61,857 bases of DNA from Coriobacteriaceae bacterium (GTDB lineage Bacteria; Actinomycetota; Coriobacteriia; Coriobacteriales; Coriobacteriaceae), in assembly GCA_902364645.1 (NCBI GenBank), contig CABJEP010000007.1:60594-122450 (forward strand), read 5' to 3'. Positions 25,081-35,870 of this stretch are shown piece after piece (the first letter of the stretch is position 1; every line of letters begins with the position of its first letter). Made by a program: the position numbers and the translations under genes. Under the pieces are notes generated by a model. It worked only from the letters and a program-made list of their open reading frames with translations, was not told the DNA's origin and did not search any database.

Positions 25081-26751
25081 CTAGTGGCGAAGTCCCAGCA
25101 GGCCGTGGCCGCGATGACGGGCGTCGGCGTGCACCTGAGCGTGCGGACCGGCGGCCTTGACGGATTCGGGCAGGTGCGAGTACTTCTTCTCGAAGTTCTC
25201 CTCGAACATCACGGCCAAGTTGTGCGCGGCCTCGTCGTAGCGAGCGGTGCTCTGCCAATACTGGCGCGGCACCAGGATGCCGTCGGGTACGCCGTGGCAC
25301 GTGGTGGGAATGTCGACGTTAAAGATGTCGTCGTGCACGAACTCGCTGTCCTCGATGGTACCGTCGAGGGCGCGGGCCACCAGGGCGCGCGTGTAGGCAA
25401 GCTCGATGCGATGACCCACGCCGTAGCCGCCGCCGATCCAGCCGGTGTTGACCAGGTACACACGCGTGCGGCCGTCGGCGATGCGCTCACCGAGCATCTT
25501 GGCATAGACCATGGGGTCGAGCGGCATAAACGGCTCGCCAAACAGCGAAGAGAACGTGGGCGTGGGCTCGGTGACGCCGACCTCGGTGCCGGGGATCTTG
25601 GCCGTAAAGCCCGTCACAAAGTGATACATGGCGGCGTCGGCCGTCAGGCGCGAGATGGGCGGCAGCACGCCAAAGGCATCGCAGGTCAGGAAGAGCACGA
25701 CGCTTGGAGTGGTGCCCATGCCCTTGGTCCACGCGTTGGGAATGTGCTCCACAGGGTATGCCACGCGCGTGTTGTGCGTGATCGAGATGTCGTCGTAGTT
25801 GGGCTTGCGGTTCTCGTCGAGCACCACGTTTTCGCAGATCGCGCCAAAGCGGACAGCGTTGAAGATCTCGGGCTCGTGGAACGCGTCCAGGCCCTCGCAT
25901 TTGGCGTAGCAGCCACCTTCGATGTTGAAGATGCCCATGTCGGACCAACCGTGCTCGTCGTCGCCGATCAGCAGCCGCGTGGGGTTGGCCGAAAGCGTGG
26001 TCTTGCCCGTGCCCGAAAGGCCAAAGAACACGGCGGTCTCGTGCGTGACGGGATCCATGCTGGCCGAGCAGTGCATGGGTAGCACGTCGTCCTCGACGGG
26101 CAGCAGGTAATTCATGACGCTAAAGATCGACTTTTTAATCTCGCCGGAGTAGCCGGTGCCGGCGACCAGAATCACGCGTTCCTGGAAATTGATGACCACG
26201 GCGGCGCTGGAGTTGAGGCCCTTGATGGCAGGATCGCACTGGAAACCGGGCGCCGCGAGCACGCAGAAGTCGGGCTCGCCGGTGCGCGCGATTTCGCGGG
26301 CGAGCGGGCGGGCGAGCATCTGCTTGATAAAGAGTGCCTGGCTGGCACGCTCGCAGGCAACGAGCAGTCGACGCGTGTGGTTGCGGTCGGCGCCTGCCAT
26401 GCCACGGGTAACGAACACGTCGCGCTCGTTGAGATAGTCGACGATGCCGGCCTTGATGGCCTCATAGCTCTCGACGGACAGCGGGCGGTTGACGGCGCCC
26501 CAGGCAATCTTGTCGTAGACATCGGGGGTGTCGACGATAAAGCGGTCATTGGGGGAACGACCAGTGCGCTCCCCCGTCTCGATCACCAGCGCGCCGTTGG
26601 ATGCCATGCGGCCTTCTTCGCGGCGGATAGCGTGCTCGACGAGCTCCGCGGCGGGTAGATCGACCAGCAGACGGGGCTGATTCTCGGCGGGATCTTCGAC
26701 CAGCGCAATACCAAAGTTGGACAGAACTTCTGCAGGGGTAACACCAGGCAT
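25081..26751 (-). CDS. pckA: Phosphoenolpyruvate carboxykinase (ATP)
   Basis: Interconverts oxaloacetate and PEP using ATP; in anaerobes it often works toward oxaloacetate. The protein has 556 residues. The kinase P-loop GLSGTGKTTLS contains K250. Other motifs are the metal-site region HCSASMDPVTHETAVFFGLSG, the family stretch GDDEHGWSDMGIFNIEGGCYAKC and NTGWIGGGYGVGHRI. The start MPGVTPAEV at 26751 has AGGAGGC before it, so a 38-codon upstream extension was rejected. A family A hairpin closes the gene. Confidence 0.96.
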   Translation of the reverse strand: MPGVTPAEVLSNFGIALVEDPAENQPRLLVDLPAAELVEHAIRREEGRMASNGALVIETGERTGRSPNDRFIVDTPDVYDKIAWGAVNRPLSVESYEAIKAGIVDYLNERDVFVTRGMAGADRNHTRRLLVACERASQALFIKQMLARPLAREIARTGEPDFCVLAAPGFQCDPAIKGLNSSAAVVINFQERVILVAGTGYSGEIKKSIFSVMNYLLPVEDDVLPMHCSASMDPVTHETAVFFGLSGTGKTTLSANPTRLLIGDDEHGWSDMGIFNIEGGCYAKCEGLDAFHEPEIFNAVRFGAICENVVLDENRKPNYDDISITHNTRVAYPVEHIPNAWTKGMGTTPSVVLFLTCDAFGVLPPISRLTADAAMYHFVTGFTAKIPGTEVGVTEPTPTFSSLFGEPFMPLDPMVYAKMLGERIADGRTRVYLVNTGWIGGGYGVGHRIELAYTRALVARALDGTIEDSEFVHDDIFNVDIPTTCHGVPDGILVPRQYWQSTARYDEAAHNLAVMFEENFEKKYSHLPESVKAAGPHAQVHADARHRGHGLLGLRH

Positions 26752-26939
26752 GGGGCCTCCTTTAAAAGCGCGACACGTGGACGCGGCGCGCACTTTACTC
26801 ACGTAAAGCCCGTTGTACCCGATATGCAAAAACGTTTTTGCGGCAACGGCGAAGCGCCCGCCCAACGGTCAAAAATCGCAGGCAAGCGGCCTAGTCGTTA
26901 GAGACACTCTTGAACAGGCAACAACCAAGGAGCGACCCC

Positions 26940-27002
26940 GGATGCCGGCACTTAGGGACGTTCCCAAAGTGCCGGCACATAAGGAACGTCCCCAAATGCC
27001 GT
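26940..27002. repeat. Repeat family B, tandem inner unit
   Basis: Two units in a row: GATGCCGGCACTTAGGGACG, then CAAAGTGCCGGCACATAAGG and GTCCCCAAATGCCG. Unlike most repeats here it lies in a divergent promoter region, upstream of both pckA and the flippase gene. Confidence 0.8.
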
Positions 27003-27103
27003 CTACTGAATGGCGCCGCCGAAATTATCGAACAACCTGTTCAAAAACACGAACGAACACCGTCGCGTCTATACTAGAGCGTAGCAATAGAAAGGACTCC
27101 GCT

Positions 27104-28684
27104 TTGAGCATCACGCCCCTCGATAGCATCCGCCGCGCCATCGCCCGCCGCAATGGCGTCGCCGACCCCGCCATAGCGAGCAGCGGCACCGCAAAGGCCC
27201 AGGGCGGACGCATCGAGAACGGCCTGTTCCCCGCATCGCACACCGCCGAGGAGCTCGCGCGAATCCAAGAACTAAGCCAACGTAACGCCGGCGGTCCCGA
27301 CAGCAGCCAGGCCACACGCCGTCGTCGCGAGCGCGATCGCCAACCCGGCCCCATCCACCGCATGGTCAATGCCTGGTGGAACCGCCTGCTCGGAGCCGTC
27401 TACGGCGGCGGCTTCTCCACGCAAGAAGCCGAGTACGAAGATCACGCCACCCGTCGCGACTACCTTTGGAATACCCTGGGCACCGCCGTGTGGGGCATGG
27501 TGTTTCCGTTGCTCACCATCGTGTCCACACAGCTCGTGGGCGCCGAGGAGGCTGGCAAATTCTCCATCGCCTTTGTCACCGGCACGCTCATCATGATCGC
27601 GTGCAACTACGGCGTGCGCAACTTTCAGGTCTCGGACATCGACGAAAAGACCTCCTTCGCCTCCTACCAGCTCAACCGCTGGCTCTGCGGAGCGCTCGCG
27701 CTGGCATGCGGCCTGGTGTACAGCAGCGCCCGCGGCTACGATGCGCAGATGGCCACAATCGGCCTGGGCGTCTACCTGTATAAGGTGATCGACGGCATTG
27801 CCGACGTGTACGAGGGCCGCCTGCAGCAGGCCGACAAACTCTACCTGGCCGGCATGAGCCAAACGCTACGATCCGTCGGCGTCATCGCGGTCTTTAGCGT
27901 GGCACTGTTCCTCACGCGCAGCATGCCCATCGCCGCCATGGCCATGGGCATCGCCGCGATTGCCTCGCTCGTGCTGGTCACCGCCCCGCTCGCCCTGCTC
28001 GAAACCGAAAAATCACGCCGCATGAGTCTGCGCGAGGCTGGCCACCTGTTTGTCCAGTGCGCCCCGCTCTTTGGTGCGCTGTTCCTGTTCAACCTTATCG
28101 AGAGCATGCCCAAGTTTGTGATGGAGGGCACGCTGGCATACAAATATCAGCTGTACTTTAATGCACTGTTTTTTCCGGCGCAGGCCATTTTGTTGAGCAT
28201 TGGATTTATCTATAAACCGCAGCTCCTACGTCTGTCGAGCATTTGGGCGAATCCGCGCAAGCGTCGCCGCTTTGATCTGATTATTGTTGCCGTTATGGCA
28301 CTGATCGTAGTCATTACTGGAGCGTGCGCCGCATTTATGGCAGGCCCCGGCATTCCCCTCATGAGCTTTATGTACGGCCTCAACTTTGAGCGCTACCGCA
28401 CGCTTGCACTGCTAATGGTTGTCGCCGGCGGCGTCACCGCGGCAATCGACTTTATCTATGCCATTATCACGGTGTTGCGCCACGCCGGCGATGTCACCAA
28501 GATCTACCTGATCTGCTTCGCCGTAAGCGTGGTGGTGCCGGTGATCCTGATTAAGCTGCTGGGTCTGATGGGCGCCGTGGTGAGCTACCTAGCCATCATG
28601 GCCCTACTCCTGGTGCTGCTGATTATCGAATACGCCCACATCCGCCAACGCATCGAACGCGACCGCAACCCGTACGGCGCCTAA
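27104..28684 (+). CDS. Wzx/MATE-like polysaccharide flippase
   Basis: Membrane protein of 526 residues with about 12-14 hydrophobic segments, the pattern of the MVF/oligosaccharide flippase superfamily. The first 115 residues are an Arg-rich, probably disordered cytoplasmic region, which is unusual. The first membrane segment follows TRRDYLWNTLGTAVWGMVFPLLTIV, a typical Wzx beginning. The start is taken as TTG at 27104 because AAAGGA lies 8 bp upstream and TATACT about 30 bp upstream. It presumably moves a lipid-linked glycan outward; no glycosyltransferases adjoin it. Confidence 0.8.
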   Translation: MSITPLDSIRRAIARRNGVADPAIASSGTAKAQGGRIENGLFPASHTAEELARIQELSQRNAGGPDSSQATRRRRERDRQPGPIHRMVNAWWNRLLGAVYGGGFSTQEAEYEDHATRRDYLWNTLGTAVWGMVFPLLTIVSTQLVGAEEAGKFSIAFVTGTLIMIACNYGVRNFQVSDIDEKTSFASYQLNRWLCGALALACGLVYSSARGYDAQMATIGLGVYLYKVIDGIADVYEGRLQQADKLYLAGMSQTLRSVGVIAVFSVALFLTRSMPIAAMAMGIAAIASLVLVTAPLALLETEKSRRMSLREAGHLFVQCAPLFGALFLFNLIESMPKFVMEGTLAYKYQLYFNALFFPAQAILLSIGFIYKPQLLRLSSIWANPRKRRRFDLIIVAVMALIVVITGACAAFMAGPGIPLMSFMYGLNFERYRTLALLMVVAGGVTAAIDFIYAIITVLRHAGDVTKIYLICFAVSVVVPVILIKLLGLMGAVVSYLAIMALLLVLLIIEYAHIRQRIERDRNPYGA

Positions 28685-28725
28685 TTGGCGCAATGGGGGG
28701 TCTCGTTGCGGACGATTTGCGACAC

Positions 28726-28857
28726 GCAAAACTAAGTGAGTAGACTTTTGCCGAATCCCTGACCACACCGGCAAAACACAAGTCAGTGACCTGCGGTTTT
28801 GTTGAGGCAAATTTGCCGGCTGCTCGGCATTTCCAAAAAAGTCTACTCACTTAGCCA
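28726..28857. repeat. Inverted repeat E (about 22-bp arms)
   Basis: Arms AAACTAAGTGAGTAGACTTTT and its inverse lie 85 bp apart. The inner part contains ACCTGCGGTTTT and CTGACCACACCGGC, the reverse of the core of inverted repeat D at 7.6 kb, while the arms are unrelated. It sits beyond the flippase stop. Confidence 0.85.
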
Positions 28858-28874
28858 GCGGGCAGCCAAAAAAG

Positions 28875-28916
28875 AACCGTCGCAACGTCGTTTGACTCCG
28901 TTGCGACGGTTTTTTG
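28875..28916 (+). terminator. Terminator downstream of the flippase gene
   Basis: AACCGTCGCAACG and CGTTGCGACGGTT form a 13-bp stem with a short loop, followed by six T. Confidence 0.9.
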
Positions 28917-28993
28917 AGCATTTTCGCACTGCCGAGGACGCAGACGCTCCTCATTTCTCGCGCTTACCGAGCAAAAAGGCGCTATTCTCCGAA

Positions 28994-29026
28994 AGTAGTC
29001 AAAAAAGCTCCGTCCCAAATTAGCTA
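28994..29026. repeat. Repeat family C, diverged copy
   Basis: It reads GTAGTCAAAAAAGCTCCGTC, then CCAAATTAGCTAC. It is a rearranged relative of the family C arm, ending 13 bp beyond the stop of the phosphoesterase gene. Confidence 0.6.
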
Positions 29027-29039
29027 CCCTTTGCACCGA

Positions 29040-29879
29040 TTATTCGCCTGGGTTGATGTTCGCATAGAACTCGGCGCCGTCATCAAGGCGCAGGATGCCC
29101 ACGCGACCGAACTCGGAGCCGGTGGCGGCGGCGCAGTCGATATCGATGCGATCGGGCACGCCGGCGGTATCCTCGCCACCCAGACGCACAATCTGCCCGC
29201 GGCCCGACTCCTCATCGAGTCCCGCAAGGCCACCTACCTCGCAATAACGCCCGAGCGACACCGTTGGCGTGTGGCCGCTCACCACGACCGGCCCCTCGCC
29301 CTCGGCAGAAAGCAGTCCCGTCGGCGCATCCCAATAGCCGTGACGAATCCACAGCAGGTCATCGAACGACTGCACGGCGAGCATTTGCCGCAGCAGCTCG
29401 CTATCGGCATCGACCGCTCCCCTGCCGTCACCGCAATCGACACCATGCTCAAGCAAAAACGCGCGCGCCGCCTCGGTCTGGATGCCGGCATGCACCAGCA
29501 GGTACGGGCGCTCCTCGGTCTCGGCCACCGCGTAGAGCGGCAGCGCGGCCATCCATCGCACGAGCTCCTCGTATGCCTCAAATTCCATGTCGTTGAGCTG
29601 CTCGCGCGTCGTCCAGCCACCGTTGATATCCCAGGTCTCGGCATCGAGCGGATCCTGGCCAATGATGGCATCGAGCATGATCTGCTCGTGATTGCCCTTG
29701 AGCACGTGGGCGTTGGGCAGCGAGCGCACGAGCTTAATAACGCCGACCGGATCGGGCCCGCGATCGATCATGTCGCCCAGCACGTACAGCGTGTCGTCGG
29801 ACGTCAACGAGATCTTAGACAGGGCCTCGTCAAGCGCACGCACGTGCCCGTGAGCATCAGATGTCACATAGATCGCCAT
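29040..29879 (-). CDS. Calcineurin-like metallophosphoesterase
   Basis: Protein of 279 residues with the full two-metal site: SDAHGH at the N-terminus, GDMIDRGP near residue 35, GNHE near residue 63, a later histidine in LLVHAG and the SGHTPT motif near residue 200. This order is that of bacterial PPP-type phosphatases (PrpE/ApaH-like). It may act on phosphoproteins or dinucleoside polyphosphates; the sequence does not decide. AAGGAGAGG precedes the ATG. Confidence 0.9.
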   Translation of the reverse strand: MAIYVTSDAHGHVRALDEALSKISLTSDDTLYVLGDMIDRGPDPVGVIKLVRSLPNAHVLKGNHEQIMLDAIIGQDPLDAETWDINGGWTTREQLNDMEFEAYEELVRWMAALPLYAVAETEERPYLLVHAGIQTEAARAFLLEHGVDCGDGRGAVDADSELLRQMLAVQSFDDLLWIRHGYWDAPTGLLSAEGEGPVVVSGHTPTVSLGRYCEVGGLAGLDEESGRGQIVRLGGEDTAGVPDRIDIDCAAATGSEFGRVGILRLDDGAEFYANINPGE

Positions 29880-30132
29880 GGTACGCCTCTCCTTGCATTG
29901 CGGCCGAAGCCCGGCGCCGCAACTAAAACTTCAAGTTGAACTTAAACGTTACCCATTGTACTCCGTTGCAATAAAGCTGGAAAGGGTTTCCAAGCAGAGG
30001 CAAAGACGGCAGCCGTCTATGACGATATCGCGCACGCCCGCAATCCAACCCCATAAACCCACCATCTTTGGGTACAAATAACCGCAGACAACTGACCGTG
30101 CCACGCCAACCACCCAGGAGCGGACACCATCC

Positions 30133-31734
30133 ATGAACCAGATCCTTCTCTTTATCGGCCTCGTTATTATTCTGTGCCTGACCATCAAGCCCGTCGGCAA
30201 AAAACTCCCCTTCCCCACCCTGCTCATCTTTATCGCGCTCGGCATGCTGTTGGGCGTCAACGGCCCGGCTCACATCGACTTTAGCGACTACGCGCTCACC
30301 GAAACCGTCTGCAGCACGGCGCTGCTGTTCATCATGTTCTACGGCGGTTTTAACACCAACATCGACCGTGCCAAGCCCGTCGCCGCGCCTGCGGTGCTGC
30401 TGAGCACGCTCGGCGTCGTCATCACTGCCGGCATTACCGGCGTGTTCGCGCACTTTGTACTGGGCTTCGACTGGATCGGCGGCCTGCTGCTGGGATCGGT
30501 TGTGGCGTCCACCGACGCGGCCAGCGTCTTTAGCGTTCTGCGCGAGCACAGCCTTTCGCTGAGGGGCGGCACCGACTCGCTGCTCGAGGTCGAATCGGGC
30601 TCCAACGACCCCGTCGCCTACATGCTCACCGCCGTGCTCGCCACACTCGCAGCCGGCGGCGACATCAACATTCCCACACTGCTGGCCAAGCAGATTATCC
30701 TGGGCGTGGGCCTGGGCCTTGCCATCGGCTGGGCGGCGGGCCACCTGATTGAACGCGCACGCGCAACAGCCGAGGGCGCGCAGACCATCTTTTTGTTCGC
30801 CGTGGCAATCGTCGCCTACGCGCTGCCGAGCTACCTGGGCGGCAACGGCTTTTTGGCCGTGTACCTGGCCGGCATTGTGCTGGGCGCGAGCGACATCACC
30901 GGCAAGGTCGAGCTGGCGCACTTCTTTGACACCCTCACCGAGATGGCCGAGATGACGATCTTCTTCTTGCTCGGCCTGCTCGTGACGCCCGCCCGCCTGC
31001 CGCAAATGCTGCTGCCGGGCCTGGCGCTCATGGCGTTTATGCTCTTTGCGAGCCGTCCCATCGCCGTCGGCATGCTCCTGGCGCCCTTTAAGACGAACCC
31101 CCGCCAGGTCGCGCTCGTAAGCTGGGCGGGTCTGCGCGGAGCAGCTTCGGTCGTCTTTAGTCTCTTTGCCGTGGTGGCAGGTGTTCCCGGCGGACACGAC
31201 CTATTTGACCTGGTGTTTGTGATTGCCGTGTCTAGCATTGTGGTGCAGGGCTCGCTGCTGCCGGCGGTGGCGAAGAAGCTCGATATGATCGATGCGGAAG
31301 GCGACGTGCGCCGCACCTTTAACGATTACCGCGACGAGGACGGCATGTCGTTCGTCAAGCTCAAGATGGGAGCTGGACATCCGTTTGCCGGACGTTCGCT
31401 CGCCGACATTGGCAGTGCGACGGACATGCTTGTGGTTCTGGTGCTGCGCGACGGCGCGCACCCCGTGCTGCCCAACGGCGATACCGTGATCGAGGAAGGC
31501 GACCTTCTGGTTATGGCCGCCCCGACGTTTGAAGAGCGTGCCGAGGTTACGCTGCGCGAGGTCACCGTGACCCCCCACGGTCGCCTGGCCGGCCAGCGCC
31601 TGCGCGATGTGCCGCAAGGCAAGCACCCGTTTATCGTCGTGATGCTCAAGCGCGACGGCCAAACGATCATCCCCGACGGCAACACCCTCATATACGCCGG
31701 CGACGAAGCCGTCATCGCCACGCTGGCGTCGTAG
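30133..31734 (+). CDS. Potassium/proton antiporter (CvrA/NhaP2-type)
   Basis: Membrane antiporter of 533 residues. About twelve hydrophobic segments form a CPA1-type exchanger with the ion-site region ASTDAASVFSVLREH and ESGSNDPVAYMLT. From about residue 405 come two cytoplasmic TrkA-C-like domains (AGRSLADIG and AGQRLRDVP mark their starts) that sense or bind ligands in this family. It would export K+ or Na+ in exchange for H+. CCAGGAG lies upstream of the ATG. It is divergent from the phosphoesterase gene; the gap holds an AAGTTCAACTTGAAGTT palindrome-like stretch. Confidence 0.9.
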   Translation: MNQILLFIGLVIILCLTIKPVGKKLPFPTLLIFIALGMLLGVNGPAHIDFSDYALTETVCSTALLFIMFYGGFNTNIDRAKPVAAPAVLLSTLGVVITAGITGVFAHFVLGFDWIGGLLLGSVVASTDAASVFSVLREHSLSLRGGTDSLLEVESGSNDPVAYMLTAVLATLAAGGDINIPTLLAKQIILGVGLGLAIGWAAGHLIERARATAEGAQTIFLFAVAIVAYALPSYLGGNGFLAVYLAGIVLGASDITGKVELAHFFDTLTEMAEMTIFFLLGLLVTPARLPQMLLPGLALMAFMLFASRPIAVGMLLAPFKTNPRQVALVSWAGLRGAASVVFSLFAVVAGVPGGHDLFDLVFVIAVSSIVVQGSLLPAVAKKLDMIDAEGDVRRTFNDYRDEDGMSFVKLKMGAGHPFAGRSLADIGSATDMLVVLVLRDGAHPVLPNGDTVIEEGDLLVMAAPTFEERAEVTLREVTVTPHGRLAGQRLRDVPQGKHPFIVVMLKRDGQTIIPDGNTLIYAGDEAVIATLAS

Positions 31735-31748
31735 TGACCAGGGGTTAG

Positions 31749-31826
31749 CTAATTTGCGACGAAGAAATCAAGCGCCTAGAGAACCTCATGCCTTCGCTCG
31801 CAGATTTGGATTTGCCCGAGGAGTAA
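31749..31826 (+). pseudogene. Possible gene-end remnant
   Basis: A 25-codon open stretch without a start reads like a protein C-terminus (CDEEIKRLENLMPSLADLDL and two more Glu residues, then TAA). It is preceded by a stop in frame. It could be the relic of a deleted gene between the antiporter and serC. The evidence is composition only. Confidence 0.25.
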
Positions 31827-31960
31827 AGCACCCCTCCCCCATGTAACCATCCTGTAAATCATAGCGGCGCACTCGAGTTTTACCGTGATGCGGTCGCGCC
31901 TGACGCTCCACTGTGCTAAAGTATCCCGAACGTTCAAACGACTACGAGGGGAACTAGAAG

Positions 31961-33085
<1,125 letters not shown>

Positions 33086-33154
33086 CCCGCAACGAGCGGG
33101 CCGACCAGCCACTTCAAACCACTTGTTTTAAACAAACCTGCTAAGGAGCTTTCC

Positions 33155-34318
33155 ATGCGCAAGATCAAGACCATCGACGACATCACCAAAGACGGCGAAG
33201 TCGAGTTTGGCGAGGGCTACGAATTTGTGAGCACCGCCGAGGAGGCCGACGCCATCCTGATGCGCTCGACCGACCTGCACGGCTACGAGCTGCCCGAGGG
33301 CATCCGCGCCATCGCCCGCTGTGGCGCCGGCGTCAACAACATCCCCGTCGAGGAGTACGCCAAGAAGGGCGTCGTTGTCTTTAACTCCCCCGGCGCCAAC
33401 AGCAACGCCGTCAAGGAGCTCGTCCTGGGCATGCTGGTGCTTTCGAGCCGCGGCGTGGTGCAGTCGATGAACTGGGTGCGCGACAACGCCGACGACCCCG
33501 ATATCCAAGTCGACGCCGAGAAGGCCAAGAAGGCCTTTGTGGGTCGCGAGCTCAAGGGCAAGCGCATTGGCGTCATCGGCCTGGGCAACGTGGGCTCCAA
33601 GGTCGCCAACGCCTGTGTCGATCTGGGCATGGACGTCTACGGCTACGACCCGTTCATTTCCGTCGAGCACGCGTGGGTGCTGAGCCGCGAGGTGCAGCGC
33701 GTGGGCACGCTCGAGGATCTGTGCCGCGGCTGCGACTACCTCACCGTGCACGTGCCCAGCAAGGCCGACACCATCGGTATGATCAGCACCGAGCAGATTA
33801 ACCTGCTAGCGCCCGACGCCGTGCTCATCAACTACGCGCGCGAGACCATCATTGACGAAGACGCCGTCGACGCCGCCCTGCGCGAGGGCAAGCTCAGCTG
33901 GTTTAGCTGCGACTTTGCCACGCCCAAGACCGTCAAGATGCCCAATACGTTTATCACCACGCATTCGGGCGCCGGCACCGGCGAGGCCGAGGCCAACTGC
34001 GCCGACATGGCCATCAGCGAGCTCAAGGATTACCTGGAAAACGGCAACATCGCGCACAGCGTCAACTACCCCGCCTGCAGCATGGGCAAGGCGCGCGCCG
34101 CAAGCCGTATTGCCTGCCTGCATGCCAACGTGCCCAACATGATCGGCCAGATCACGGCCATTCTCGCCAAGGACAACGCCAATGTGCAGCGCATGACCAA
34201 CGAGTCCGCTGGCGAGAACGCCTACACCATGTTCGACACCGATGAGCACCTGGACGGCAGCACGATCGAGGCGCTCAAGCAGATTCCGTCGATGTATCGC
34301 GTGCGCGTGATTAAATAG
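33155..34318 (+). CDS. serA: D-3-phosphoglycerate dehydrogenase
   Basis: First step of serine synthesis, oxidising 3-phosphoglycerate with NAD. The protein has 387 residues, the short type. The Rossmann fingerprint is GVIGLGNVGSKVA, the substrate loop ARCGAGVNNIP, the catalytic Arg lies in ARETIIDEDA and the catalytic His in TTHSGAGTGEAE. A C-terminal ACT domain begins near residue 320 (ANVPNMIGQITAILA), the usual site of serine feedback. TAAGGAG precedes the ATG. A phosphoserine phosphatase gene is not in this window. Confidence 0.96.
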   Translation: MRKIKTIDDITKDGEVEFGEGYEFVSTAEEADAILMRSTDLHGYELPEGIRAIARCGAGVNNIPVEEYAKKGVVVFNSPGANSNAVKELVLGMLVLSSRGVVQSMNWVRDNADDPDIQVDAEKAKKAFVGRELKGKRIGVIGLGNVGSKVANACVDLGMDVYGYDPFISVEHAWVLSREVQRVGTLEDLCRGCDYLTVHVPSKADTIGMISTEQINLLAPDAVLINYARETIIDEDAVDAALREGKLSWFSCDFATPKTVKMPNTFITTHSGAGTGEAEANCADMAISELKDYLENGNIAHSVNYPACSMGKARAASRIACLHANVPNMIGQITAILAKDNANVQRMTNESAGENAYTMFDTDEHLDGSTIEALKQIPSMYRVRVIK

Positions 34319-34358
34319 CGCCGGTGCCAAGCCTGCCAGACAGACCACGAAGCCCATT

Positions 34359-34395
34359 CGCCCCCCGTATTCACGAAACGGGGGGGCGATTTTGT
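34359..34395 (+). terminator. Terminator of the serC-serA operon
   Basis: CGCCCCCCGT pairs with ACGGGGGGGCG, followed by ATTTTGTT. Confidence 0.85.
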
Positions 34396-34666
34396 TGCTC
34401 CGGACGACTTTAAAATGATACCCAGAACAAGTTTTTTCAGATAATCGATAGTGAGGCTCCAGTCGCTAAGCACACCCGCTTTGATAAACAGCTTTATCAG
34501 GGACTTTAGTAGGTAAAAATCGGTCTCTATGTGCCGAATGTAAGTTGACTGTCTATTTTCCGAAACAACTTATTCTAGATAGCATTTTTAGGGTCCCTCC
34601 AAGGCAAAATTGAAGCCTTTTTGCGACCAGAACTCTAGCTCGCGCTACCGTTTACCCACCGCGCGA
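34396..34666. other. AT-rich gap
   Basis: No gene is seen. The sequence is clearly richer in A and T than its neighbours, as is the region around the second nuclease-like gene. This may mark inserted DNA or an old insertion edge. No direct repeat or integrase site was recognised. Confidence 0.35.
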
Positions 34667-35716
34667 CTACATTCCCGCCCAATCGATAAAAATCTCCTCA
34701 CGAAGCCGCCGTTCGAGCTCCTGCTGTCGCGGCGTCTTGTCTTTCAGCGGCACATCGAGATAGGACATGATGAGCTCCATCACCACGCGGAAGGCATCGA
34801 AGTCGGCCAGCTGACCATAGGTCATCAGAACGACGGGATATCCCATGGCTTGCAAGGCCGTCGTTCGATCGGAGTCCGAAATCTTGGATTCAATGGATCC
34901 GTGAATGGCTTTACCCTGGCATTCAACCAGACACTCTCGGCTGCCGTCCTTATTTGCCAGCAGGATATCGGCATAGCGCCTATCAAGCCCCGAAATCAGG
35001 CGGGCGCTGCGCGTCATACGAATCTCAACGTTATTGGCAAGGCGCAGCCCTTCGCCGCCGCGCAACCTCGTAAGGCCAAACAGCATCGAAGCCTGGACCT
35101 CGAGCGGCGATGCTGCCACCCCCGTAATGCATTTCGCGGCTCGTATGAACGATTTAGCGCCGCGGAGCCCCCGGACCTTATCGACGAACTCTGTAAGCTC
35201 AGAGAGCTCGATCAAGGGAGGTCGTTTCCACAAGTCCGTTGGATTCCCCGAGACATCCTTTACGTTTTCCCAGCCCGACCGTGCGTCACTCCATCGGCTC
35301 CCATATGCCTGCTCAAGTGCCGACTTTACCTGAGGCGCAATCTTGCACACGGCAAAGGTGCCGCACATCTCATACATGCACATGATTAGACGCTCGTTTG
35401 AGACCGAGGAAGCCAGGGTCAGCAGGGTAAAGAGTGGGGACGCAACATCGAAGCCAAACTCCGTCTGCCGCACGGAATCAAACGGCCTCTCCCCGTTCCA
35501 AACATGCCTGACAATGCGATCGCCCTTACGTCCGCAGCTGCCCTGCGCCAACACGTGTAACGGGGTGCCCAGGAAATGCGTGACGAGCGGATGCTCACAT
35601 AGGTGCTCCCTGCGCGGATCGTCCGCAGAATCGGGCAGGTCCGGCATTATTGCCAAGACCTGTGGAGGTATCCGGTGATACCGAAAGGCAGATATGTCGC
35701 ACAGCATGTCGTCCAT
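34667..35716 (-). CDS. PD-(D/E)XK-like protein of a Coriobacteriia family (copy 1)
   Basis: Unnamed protein of 349 residues. The C-terminal half has the order seen in DUF559/Vsr-like nucleases: ASPLEVQASML, then a GLRLANNVEIRM strand, an Asp in YADILLANKDG, a strand ECLVECQGKAIHG, and a helix DSDRTTALQAMGYPVVLMTY. The protein at 43.9 kb shares this layout and an upstream helix (MCMYEMCGTF against YYFELCGAY), so they are paralogues. The N-terminus (CDISAFRYHRIPPQV) resembles the start of AbiEi-type proteins. The start at ATG 35716 is chosen because a longer frame would overlap the divergent peptidase gene. Nuclease activity is inferred from layout only. Confidence 0.6.
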   Translation of the reverse strand: MDDMLCDISAFRYHRIPPQVLAIMPDLPDSADDPRREHLCEHPLVTHFLGTPLHVLAQGSCGRKGDRIVRHVWNGERPFDSVRQTEFGFDVASPLFTLLTLASSVSNERLIMCMYEMCGTFAVCKIAPQVKSALEQAYGSRWSDARSGWENVKDVSGNPTDLWKRPPLIELSELTEFVDKVRGLRGAKSFIRAAKCITGVAASPLEVQASMLFGLTRLRGGEGLRLANNVEIRMTRSARLISGLDRRYADILLANKDGSRECLVECQGKAIHGSIESKISDSDRTTALQAMGYPVVLMTYGQLADFDAFRVVMELIMSYLDVPLKDKTPRQQELERRLREEIFIDWAGM

Positions 35717-35870
35717 GAAGGGTACGTACCCACCGCATCGTTCGTAAACCCGCCTGGACGGCAAACGCGCTGGCTCGGCCTGCGAACGGTAAATACCGCT
35801 GCGCGCACGCCGCGGATCTCTCAAGAGGCTTACAATCGGTTTGGAAAGCAGACTGATTGTGAGGTTGCAT

